From assembly GCF_050003625.1 (NCBI RefSeq), contig NC_134397.1, forward strand, positions 145,761,526-145,825,525: DNA of 64,000 nucleotides. Reading direction: 5' to 3'. Below are positions 54,734-64,000 of this stretch, piece by piece. The stretch comes from Haematobia irritans. Taxonomy: Eukaryota > Arthropoda > Insecta > Diptera > Muscidae. Position numbers and translations under genes: made by a program. The notes under the pieces were generated by a model that saw only the letters and a program-made list of their open reading frames with translations, did not search any database and was not told the DNA's origin. Numbering within the stretch: the first letter of the stretch is position 1; every line of letters begins with the position of its first letter.

Positions 54734-56861
54734 GCTTCCGCCGTTTTTGGAAGCTTAACTGTTGCTTAGAATTTCGTTTGAAGGCCCGACTCTTATCATG
54801 GGGTCTAGTATATGTTCCACGATTTTCCGTACCGTTCTTACTAAGCGGTATTACATCATCTGATATTGTAGGTGAGGCCGAAATATCAGGCTGGCACTAT
54901 AACTTAAGTAGCTAAGAGGTTCCACATGAACATTGGTCAAGTTCAATCTATTGGTCAACAGCTTTACCCAGAGTTTCTATTAACTGGCGAACATTATTTA
55001 ATACGCCATCGTTGGTTTTGTTGTTGTTGTTGTTTTTGTTTTTTTGTTTTACAAAATGCATTGGTACCACAGACTGTCCCCTAGGGTGATGAATGTTAAC
55101 TTAACTAATGCCTTAAGTCTACATAGATCTAAAATTTGTCATGGTACATGCTTTCGGTTAAGCTATTCTATCTTGAAATAAGCTTCAAATTCTCATCAAC
55201 AACTGATGAAAAACAAGCTCTCTATGGAAAACAATTGCAGCAGCAGCAACAATAACAGCACAAAAAAAATGCAACAAAACAGAAAAAAATGCAGCTGAAA
55301 TTTTCAAGGTTTTCCAGTTCATGGATTTGCGACAAGGCGACGGTCGTCGATCGTCGCATGCATTGTAACAACGAGTCGACAAAGCAGCGCCGACGTACTT
55401 TACTACAATTATTGAGCGCGTTGTGTACGCGTGAGTTGTTTCTTCGGTTTCTGTTCCTCTTGCTATTGCCTGTTGTTGTTGTTGGTGGTGGTAGTGGCTG
55501 CTGTCGTAGCTATTGTTATATTATTAACATGTTTGTTGTTATTGTTGTTGTTCGCTTGGGTGATGATGATGATGTTGATACTCGTGTTGCTGTTGTTGTT
55601 GTCTCTGCTATTTTGGATGGCGCTCCCCCTCTAGAATTTTATAATACTACACACACACATACATATATAGAAATAAATATAAATAATTTTGTATGGCGAA
55701 TTGTTGTATGTAAAAAAAGCCTGCATGTCTACACCTATAAATATTTTTTTATAAGTTTTGTTTTTTTTTTTATATTAATATACACAAATTCATTTTTATA
55801 TGTATATATGTTAATACAAAAAAATTCTTATTAACTTTAAAAAATATACATATTTTTCTGTGTTGTACAGTTTCAGGTTTTTCTTCGCTCGTTTTCATTG
55901 TCAAAGTGAGACAAAAAAAAACATAATTTATTGTTTTTTTTTTTTCATTAAAAAATATATGTTTGTATATGAAATCATTACTATTTTTTTTATTAAAATA
56001 ACATTTTTCCATAGATATTTATTTATTTCTTTGTTATGGGGATCGTTCGCTATTTCTCATCTAACTACGTCTTTTTCAGAATTTTTGTTCTCACGTTCTG
56101 TTGGATATCTAATGTCATGCACTGAGGTGCCTAAATAAAAACGACTAACGGCGTTTCATTATGTGTTAGGTTATGAGTGAGACTAATCTCAATATCAAAA
56201 CTTCCTGTATTATTATTCGACATTTTTTTCTTAACACTATAAAAAAATCAATAAATATAGTTGTTTTCCTATCTATATCAACACTAAAAAAAAAATATTG
56301 AAAATACTGAAATATCAAAGATTATTCCACCTAAATTTTCTTACACTGAATTTAAATATTATTAGTGAAGAAATTTTCCACAAATTGTAATTATATGTAA
56401 AATTATTAATTTGAAAGTAAAACCAGCCTGCATTGACATCGGGCTAACACAAAAAAAAATTATTTAAAATAAATTCATAATTTCTGCTTCACATTTTTAT
56501 TCTCTAAACCACATAGCGGTCTGCAAAAATGTGTACGCAGAGATGGAATATAATCACCTCAACCATATTCCAAGAGCAAAATGTTACTTTTTCACGGAAA
56601 ACATGTAGAATGTTTGTCGAAACCATATTTTTTTCTCGGAAATTATGTATCTGATTCCGGATAGCATATTATGTTTGAAGAGAAAAGAATATTTTTGCGA
56701 CAAAAATGCTACAGGGTCGCTGTGAAAAAGTAACATGGTGCTCGTGAAACATGTTTGAGGTAATCATATTTCTTCTCTGGGTGTGTTTACCAGAAATATT
56801 TAGAAATATTTATTATCATCCAAATCGGTTTAGATTTAGATATAATTCCCATATATATGTA
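54734..56861. other. No repeat recognised; includes a GC-richer patch
   Basis: Few repeats. Trinucleotide GTT tracts lie at about 55018-55040, (CA)n at about 55650, and T-rich tracts at 55760 and 55930. The GC-richer patch 55289-55640 is described separately. Otherwise there is no coding signal I can support. Confidence 0.45.
55289..55640. promoter_or_regulatory. GC-richer patch, possible 5' exon or leader of a host gene
   Basis: CGACAAGGCGACGGTCGTCG, CGACAAAGCAGCGCCGACG and GAGCGCGTTGTGTACGC stand out against AT-rich surroundings, followed by a good donor-like GTGAGTTG at 55431 and by GTTGTTGTTG/GATGATGATG tracts. A 181-codon plus-strand frame covers it, but its later half is trinucleotide-repeat translation (runs of V, L, D). 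In flies such GC-rich, CAA/CAG-bearing patches often belong to untranslated leaders of regulatory genes. This is inference; no gene can be named. Confidence 0.3.
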
Positions 56862-57968
56862 TTTTTCTATTTCTACAGAAAATGTTCTTAAAATTTTATT
56901 TCTATAAGAAATTTTCTCAAAATTTTATTTCTATAGAAAATGTTGTAAAAATTTTATTTCTATAGAATATTTAGTCACAATTTTATTTCCATAGAAAATA
57001 TTGTCAAAATTTTATTTCTATAGAAAATTTTGTCGAAATTTTATTTTTACAGAAAATTGTCTCAAAATTTTATTTCTACAGAAAATTTTCCCAAAATTTT
57101 ATTTTTATAAAAAATTTTGCCAAAATATTATTTCTACAGAAAATTTTGTCAAAATGTTATTTCTATAGAAGATTTTCTCAAAATTTTATTTCTAAAAAAA
57201 TTTTTGTCAAAATTTTATTTCTATAGAAAATTTTCTCAAAAATTTATTTCTATAGAAAAATTTGCCAAAATTTTATTTCTACAGAAAATTTGGTCAAAAT
57301 GTTATTTCTACAGAAAATTTTGTAAAAATTTTATTTCTGTAGAATATTTTGTAAATTTTTTTTATATAGAAAATTTTGTCAAAATTTTATTTCTATAGAA
57401 TATTTTGTCAAAATTGTATTTCTATAGAAAATTTTCTCAAAATTTTATTTCTATAGAAAATGTTGTCAAAATTTTATTTCTGTAGAAAATTTTGTCAGAA
57501 TTTTATTTCTATAGAATATTTTGACAAAATTTTATTTCTATAAAAAATTGTGTCAAAATTTTATTTCTACAGAAAATTTTGTCAAAATGTTATTTCTATA
57601 GAAAATTTTGTCAAAATTTTATTTCTATAGAAAATTTTGTAAAAATGTTATTTCTATAGAAAGTTTTGTCAAAATTTTATTCCTATAGAATATTTTGTCA
57701 AAATTTTATTTATATACAAAATTTTGTCAAAATTGTATTTCTACAGAAAATTTTGTCAAAATGTTATTTTTATAGAAATTTTTGTCAAAATGTTATTTCT
57801 ATAGAAAATTTTGTCAAAATTTTATTTCTATAGAAGATTTTCTCAAAATTTTATTTCTATAAAAAATTTTGTCAAAATTTTATTTCTATAGAAAATGTTC
57901 TCAAAATTTTATTTCTATAGAACATTTTCTCAAAATTTTATTTCTATGGACAATTTTGTCAAAATTCT
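56862..57968 (-). repeat. 29-bp minisatellite array L (reverse orientation)
   Basis: About thirty-eight units of TTTCTATAGAAAATTTTGTC with frequent TACAG variants. There is no terminus on its left; block Q follows on the right. Confidence 0.9.
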
Positions 57969-57977
57969 ATTTTTTAA

Positions 57978-58435
57978 GCTGAAATCAAAAATGACAATAA
58001 TGATTGACGAATAAACCAACAATAACAACCAAAACGAATGAAGATAGTGGAAGCACGCTCAAAAACAAACCCAGCCAACTACATTGAAATCGATGATTTG
58101 AGTTTGGCAAAGGAAAAGAGATATCCTTGCAAATTTGTTTAGGCAGTAGCCGACTAGCAAACCTTTTTTTGGAAGGTTCAAGTGTAGTTCACTTTGAGTT
58201 GAGTGAATTACCCGAATTTATTCTGATAGTTGGTTGATAGTTTTGCTGCAAGTTGAGGATGCTGATGAGGAATGTGGTAATTCCGAAACAGCTGTACATC
58301 CAACCATCTTGCAGTCTGCAGGGCTTTGACCAAATAAATTTGACAAGCATACTTTTCCTCTGTTGGTTAAGCTACACTTGTTGTTTAGTCAATGCAAGGT
58401 TTTAAGCTGAAATCAAAAACAACAATAAAATTCTA
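57978..58435 (-). repeat. Block Q, long copy, inverted, with direct flanking repeats
   Basis: The same boxes as 44552-45047: AACCCAGCCAACTACATTG, GATAGTTTTGCTGCAAGTTG, GGTAATTCCGAAACAGC and CCTCTGTTGGTTAAGCTACA. TTTTAAGCTGAAATCAAAAA stands at both ends (57974 and 58400), and the 29-bp repeat resumes directly on both sides. Confidence 0.8.
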
Positions 58436-59122
58436 TTTCTTTAAAAAATGTCGTCAAAATTTTATTTCTATAAAAAATTTTTTCAAAATTTTATTTGTAT
58501 AGAAAACGTTGTCAAAATTTTATTTCTATAGAAATTTTGTCAAAATGCTATTTCTATAGAAATTTTTGTCAAAATTTTATTTCTGTATAATAGTTTGTCA
58601 AAATTTTATTTCTATAGGAAATTTTATTTTATAGAAAATTCTCTCAAAAATTTCTTTTATAGAAAATTTTGTCTAAATTTTATTTCTATAGAAAATTTTG
58701 TCAAAATTTTATTTCTATAGAAAATTTTGTCAAAATTTTATTTCTATAGAAAAATTTGTCAACATTTTATTTCTATAGAAAAATTTGTCAAAATTTTATT
58801 TCTATAGAAAATTTTATTTTATAGAAAATTCTTTCAAAATTTTTTCTATAGAAAAATTTGTCAACATTTTATTTCTATAGAAAATTTTGTCAAAATTTTA
58901 TTTCTATTGAAAAATTTGTCAAAATTTTATTTCTATAGAAAATTTTGTCAAAATTTTATTTCTATGGAAAATTTTGTCAAAATTTTATTTCTATAGAAAA
59001 TTTTCTCAAAATTTTATTTCTATACAAAATTTTGTCAAAATTTTATTTCTATACAAAATTTTGTCAAAATTTTATTTCTATAGAAAATTTTGACGAAAGT
59101 TTATTTCTATAGAAAATTGTTG
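58436..59122 (-). repeat. 29-bp minisatellite array M (reverse orientation)
   Basis: About twenty-four units; a block TTTTATTTTATAGAAAATTC occurs at about 58620 and 58808, about 190 bp apart. Array M continues array L across block Q. Confidence 0.9.
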
Positions 59123-59234
59123 GAGAGGAATACGAGTACATTTCAAAATTTATCAAAACATCAAGAATTCTACCAGTCTACCAAACAGTAAGAAATCTAC
59201 CATTTTTTGTAGAATTCTACCAACTGCAACCGTA
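59123..59234 (-). mobile_element. Right terminus of a minisatellite-carrying element
   Basis: CATCAAGAATTCTACCAGTC, TACCAAACAGTAAGAAATCT, GTAGAATTCTACCAACTG and CAACCGTAG. It is nearly the same as 1-106 and 46226-46293; the GTGG of GTGGCAACC is reduced to G. Confidence 0.8.
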
Positions 59235-59261
59235 GACAAAATTGCCTTTTAATTTGAGTTA

Positions 59262-59350
59262 GGCTTACTTGATAGTAGGAAACAAATTTCAATTCATTCG
59301 TTTGTTCAACTTTTTTCTTCATGTGCTTTCAAAGTCCTTTAAACACTAGT
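59262..59350 (-). mobile_element. Fragment of the 719-1273 MITE family
   Basis: CAACTTTTTTCTTCATGTGC, TTTCAAAGTCCTTTAAACAC match the inverted copy at 3265-3310 (CAGCTTTTTCTTCATGAGCT). Only about 90 bp remain. Confidence 0.55.
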
Positions 59351-61445
59351 CCTTAAAAATTCCCCGTGATATATTTGCATAATTTCTGGCACTGAAAATT
59401 TTTGTGATGTCGACTGTAGAAAACAGTGCTGCATGCATAATATTTTCCGAAATTTTGTGAGTTTTTTTTGCTTTTGCGTTGGGTTACACTCCATGAATCG
59501 AACGTGAATATAGAAGATCTTATCCATCAGCAGCAAGCGAATAAAATCTAAAGATTAAAATCGTCAAATAGTAAAGAGTTCCTATTAAAATTTATGACAA
59601 TCAAAACAAATTATTTGGCTTTTTATTGTATATCAAGTGTCATCTTGTAGAAATTATTCACAATAAATTGGTATTGTGAATGTGGTAATGTCAATTTTGT
59701 TTAATTCAAGGTGGCAATGAAGGTCCAATGTAACTGATATTAGTGATATTTATAAACTTACATAGTGATATATATAGTATGGTCACTTACCTAAAAAGAA
59801 AAATAAAGACAATAATAGGAAATTAGTAAAATGCATATTTAAATTAAAAACAAAAAAAAAAAATAACAATATTGTAACAATGGAAAAACTATAGGTAAGC
59901 AATGATTTGCACGTACAATAATACGCAATTTTACAACCGTGCGTATCTACACTCAAATTAAAAGGGGAGTTCACATGATTATGCACTTTATTTATTTAAT
60001 TGTAAACAAGAGTGTTGTATGTTAACGATGCCAAGGAAACACACACAAAATTATACTTATACACAGAAAATTTCTAATTCAATTACGAAATTATGGATGC
60101 AATTAATTTTTTTGTAGAAACTTCTTCAACGATATTATCAATCATAGAATTAATTACAAATAAAAAATAAAATTGATTAAAAAATTTATTGATTTATTCG
60201 GACTGTCATTTCATTTATTTTTATATAAATATATTATGTCCATGTATATTAAAAAAAACATTCTCCTTATTTGCAAAAGCTTCTCAAAAGAACTTCCATG
60301 GAAGTGAAAAAATGGTTGGGATGAAATTGAAATGGTTGGAATGAAATTTTTAAATGTCATCTTTCTAACATCATCTAGTGGAACTCCATTGGACTTTTAC
60401 ATCACCGCCATCTACTGGAAAATTAATGCATTTTGTTTTACTACACCTAATGTAAACCAATTTCCCAAATAAATTCTTTAGAAGTCCGAAGTCCCAAAAT
60501 TTCATCGGATATATCAAATGATAGAAGAGGTTAAGATCATTTGAACCCTCTCAAAGATTTACTCCCCATTGATTGATGTAATGATATGCGAGTTAGGTTG
60601 CCATAAACTAAATCATTTAACCTATCAACTAGGCATATAATTAATACAGGCTTACCATGATAGGTGGCTTGATAAATGGTAGCATGCTGATATACTCCCA
60701 CCATAACTAAACAAAATCAGCTGGAGTATTACAATTTTAATTTATTGTAAATTATTATTTTTTTATTTGCGAAATTCAATGAAGCCCCGGTCTTAGCGTC
60801 ATCCTGAGGATGGCAAAAGAATATATTTATTTCGTAAACTATAGTATAGACTTACAATCTCTCTCTCTCTCTCTCTTTCAATATCCATTGAAATGAAAAT
60901 TCACAATTAAATTAATGCCACCGTTACTTGTTTTATGTCATAAGATGAAATTTATGATTAAATTTCGTGCGTTTTTCTCATGACCATTAGAAAGAACTCC
61001 TGGAGTTCCCCCTATCGGGTTTCTTGTTCTCTTTATTCTTTGCTATAAAAAAGTGTTAAAAAAAACAAGAAATTAAAATAAAATAAGAAAAATATGCTAA
61101 GAAACTGAGTACTTGAATTATAGATGTGATTGTATCTCTCACTAGTTTTCTGTCTAACTGACTGTGAATATTGCTATTGTCACACAGTGGGTGGAAATTT
61201 GAAAAAAATATTTAATGATATATTTTTTCAATTCAGAAATTTATCCCAATAATTATTTTTCACACAATCTAATTGTAATGTGAATTGAACAGTCGACGTT
61301 ACGATTTTTTTTCAAAATTTCGAAAAGTAGATTTTCGACTTTCAATTTTTTTCAATGCGTGATTATTTGACTTTTCAAATTCTGAAACTAACCGCAAAAG
61401 TTGGAAATATCGATATTTTCGATTTTTTATAATTTTGAAAAAGCT
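59351..61445. other. No gene recognised; (TC)n microsatellite
   Basis: A (TC)n run lies at about 60858-60875. A stretch at 60064-60180 (CAGAAAATTTCTAATTC, AATTAATTTTTTTGTAG) resembles the AT-rich MITEs at 17725 and 18938 but has no clear ends. Otherwise no repeat family I can name. Confidence 0.4.
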
Positions 61446-62438
61446 GCCTTCCGAAATAAAATTTTGACAACATTTTTTATAGAAATAAAATTTTGACAAA
61501 ATTTTCTATAGAATAAAATTTTGATAAATTTTTTATAGAAATAAAATTTGACAAAATTTTCTATAGAAATAAACGTTTGACAACATTTTCTATAAAAATA
61601 AAAATTTGACAACATTTTCTTTAGAAATAACATTTTGACAAATTTTTCTAAAGGAATAAAATTTAGACAAAATTTTCTATAGAAATAAAATTTTGACAAA
61701 ATTTTCTTCAGAAATAAAATGTTCACAAAATTTTCTATAGAAATAAAATGTTGACAAATTTTTCTTCAGAAAAAAAAATTTGACGAAATTTTCTTCAGAA
61801 ATAAAATTTTGACAATATTTTCTATAGAAATAAAATTTTGACAATATTTTCTATAGAAATACAATTTTGACAAAATTTTCTATAGAAATACAATTTTGAC
61901 AAAATTTTCAATAGAAATAAAATTTTGACAAAATGTTCAACAGAAATAAAATTTTGACAAAATTTTCTTTAGAAATAAAATTTTGACAATATTTTCTATA
62001 GAAATACAATTTTGACAAAATTTTCTATAGAAATACAATTTTGACAAAATTTTCAATAGAAATAAAATTTTGACAAAATGTTCAATAGAAATAAAATTTT
62101 GACAAAATTTTCTTTAGAAATAAAATTTTGACAAAATTTTCTATAGAAATAAAATTTTGACAAAATTTTCTATAGAAATAAAATTTGGACAAAATTTCTA
62201 TAGAAATAAAATTTGGACAAAATTTTCTATAGAAATAAAATTGTGACAAAATTTTCTATAGAAATATAATTTTGACAAAATTTTCTATAGAAATATAATT
62301 TTGACAAAATTTTCTATAGAAATAAAATTTTGGCAAAGTTTTCTATAGAAATAAAATTTATGACAAAATTTTCGATAGAAATAAAATTTTAACTAAATTT
62401 TCTATAGAAATAAAATTTTGACAAAATTGTCTATAGAA
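61446..62438 (+). repeat. 29-bp minisatellite array N
   Basis: About thirty-four forward units. A block of five to six units (TTTGACAATATTTTCTATAG, then ATACAATTTTG, TTTTCAATAG, TGTTCAA(C/T)AG, TTTTCTTTAG) is present from about 61830 and again from about 61980. Confidence 0.9.
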
Positions 62439-62516
62439 GATTTTTTGTTTGATATTTTTTTGTAGAATTTTCTCCTAATTTTTGTAGATTATTTTTGACT
62501 CGATTGGCACCGTGCG
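62439..62516 (+). mobile_element. Right terminus of a minisatellite-carrying element
   Basis: TTTTTGTAGATTATTTTTGA and CTCGATTGGCACCGTG: a GAGTGGCAACC-type end with two changes. It follows a forward array. Confidence 0.7.
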
Positions 62517-62589
62517 TACGTATCCCCACCGCATACCTATATAGCTATCAGGCTTTTTGTCACAAAAAAAAACAAGTCGACATTTTATA

Positions 62590-63080
62590 ATCTTCAAAAA
62601 TCGATTAAATGAATTTTGCACTTTTGCAAATCAGGTCATCGATTAATCGACTTTTGATATTGGTCAAATAGATCAATAGAATTTTAATAGTGATCACAAT
62701 CGACTACTTGAGCAACTAAAAAAAGGGAGACGAAGTTCTGATTCTGATTAGAAAGGGGAATGTGATATCGCCTTTTTATGTTGACAGCTCAATAAAACTG
62801 TCGAATTCGCGTCGTGAAAAATCGATTTTATAAATTTTTTAGAAAAGCCGATTTTTGACGTCCCGACTTCCACCATTTTGATGTTAGCATAACAAAGGCG
62901 ATATCACATTCAACTTTCAAATTCGACTTTTCGTTTTTTCTGTACGAGTAGTTGGGACCAAAAGTCCCAAGAAAAAAATCGATTAGTCGATTTTAACCAA
63001 TATAAATAGTCGATTAATCGACTTGACCAGATTTTAGGATAATTACAATTCAGTTAGTCGCTTTTGAAGGTTGAAAAGAC
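62590..63080. mobile_element. Imperfect foldback element
   Basis: The arms are symmetric around about 62833. TCGATTAATCGA occurs at 62639-62650 and 63010-63021, each itself a palindrome. GAATGTGATATCGCCTTT (62758-62775) pairs exactly with AAAGGCGATATCACATTC (62894-62911), and the TTCAAAA...AATGAATT part near 62592 pairs with 63050-63075. No coding sequence. A TTGGGACCAAAAGTCCCAA palindrome lies in the right arm (62953-62971). Confidence 0.7.
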
Positions 63081-64000
63081 GGCATTGAACCGCGATCTCC
63101 AACCTTGAGTTAAGATGTCACAATAAACTCAGAAATGGAGTGATACCTGTCAAACTTGGAGGCTCCGAAAAACTGGAAATGTTCGCTATGCGTTTGCTTT
63201 GTTATCACATTAAAATTAACCTCTCATAAGTGGACAAAACTTGGGCGAGGTGAGTGTCCACTTTTCAGAGGGTTCACTGCAACACATTCCACTTTCAATA
63301 CAAATTTGACTTCTCGATTTCATCATTAAACTTTTATTAGTCCATCAAAGTCGACTTTCAAATTTTGCAAACTAACAAAAAAAAAACAAATTTAAAGGCC
63401 AACGTTTTGAAATTTTAAAAAAACTTAAATTAAAAACTTTGCGATTCCTATTACAATCCCCAGTACTTGCCCTTGCCAAGAACTTCTAAAAATTCTAGAT
63501 TTCCTAATAAACATTGGTTCATTAATCTAAGTTAAATAGAAATTTTGTTTTTTTATTTTTATTTTATTTTCGTCCCATTGTGCATCTCTGTCCATTTGAG
63601 TAATATTTCATCTTAGCGACTTAACACTAATTCCCCATTTAATTGGTGGCAATTTAATTGCTCCATGAAATGCACTTTCATGTTTTCCATTATGTTTATT
63701 TGCAATTCATTTCCATTCTATATTTCGTGTACACTAAACAACTGCTTTCGAAATAAAATTTTATTCCATTTTTTTTCTTGTTATAAATATTTTTGTACAT
63801 TGCGTTTTCTTTTCTCAATTCTTTTTATTTATTTGATTAGTGTTAATAGTTTTTCTTATTTTTTAAGTTACTTGGCTTGAGTAAAATAGGAGATAGCACG
63901 GCAATTATATTTCAAATTCACAAGATTCACAATACTTCTCTCATATTTATTCCCAGAAAAAGAGGCAAGATCAAGTAATTAAATAAAAAGAGATAAGAAA
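63081..64000. other. No gene recognised
   Basis: AT-rich with T-rich tracts at about 63545-63570 and 63770-63840; no repeat family or coding signal I can support. Confidence 0.4.

Noticed and set aside
55289..55834. 181-codon plus-strand frame
   Set aside because: Its middle and end are translated trinucleotide tracts (poly-V/L, DDDD) and AT-rich sequence. I keep the underlying GC patch as a possible exon but not the protein.
60064..60180. Another copy of the AT-rich MITE family
   Set aside because: AATTAATTT-type motifs and a CAGAAAATTTC start are present, but no matching right end or TA duplication could be found.
17030..61726. Many 60-100-codon frames with SKFYFYRKFCQNFISIENF-like sequence
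   Set aside because: They are translations of the 29-bp minisatellite (a 29-residue period from three units) and occur in every array.

Overview
The window looks like non-coding, transposon-dense DNA from a fly, most likely a calyptrate (muscid-type) species. The AT content is very high. It carries DINE-1/INE-1-like repeats of the kind that begin with a run reading TATACCCTCCACCATAGG, tRNA-derived SINEs, Transib, Tc1/mariner and hAT remnants, and relics of a non-LTR retrotransposon. I recognise no intact host protein gene and no intact tRNA or rRNA gene. The species is inference; the repeat content is what the sequence shows.

The dominant feature is a 29-bp minisatellite with a consensus close to TTTTGAC-AAAATTTT-CTATAG-AAATAAAA. 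It occupies about 17.5 kb (roughly 27 %) in about 15 separate arrays. The arrays belong to one family of short-TIR elements with ends reading CACGGTTGCCAC...GTGGCAACCGTG. One copy, 44199-46293, is complete, with an 8-bp target duplication. At every terminus I could read, the array orientation matches the type of terminus.

Layout: 1-1345 holds the end of a minisatellite element just off the left edge, a palindromic TCACGA-rich repeat and a DINE-1-like fragment with a MITE inside it. 2468-4052 is a hAT-like element with another copy of that MITE. 5535-8550 is a LINE (+ strand) broken by a DINE-1-like element, two SINEs and an AT-rich repeat. 8588-9577 is an unclassified element containing a SINE. 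10781-13585 is a DINE-1-like element carrying an internally deleted Transib. 16415-20165 and 23998-26372 are large minisatellite blocks, the first with two MITEs and a paralogous empty site. 28891-31600 is a segmentally duplicated minisatellite with a perfect 80-bp inverted repeat. 33076-37580 holds arrays around a complete DINE-1-like element. 38332-39011 is a Tc1-type MITE hit by a SINE. 40440-43160 is a LINE graveyard (ORF1, inverted RT, ORF2 C-terminus). 44199-62515 alternates minisatellite elements with sequence lacking recognisable repeats, a tandem duplication and a mariner relic. 62590-63080 is an imperfect foldback.

No genes cooperate here. The history is one of repeated nested insertion and tandem amplification. 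Segments with no repeat that I can name (about 9.6-10.8, 14.4-16.4, 21.6-23.2, 26.4-28.9, 31.6-33.0, 39.0-40.4, 46.3-47.8, 50.4-51.5, 54.7-56.8 and 59.4-61.4 kb) could be intronic or intergenic DNA of a host gene. One of them contains a GC-richer patch (55289-55640) worth checking for a 5' exon.
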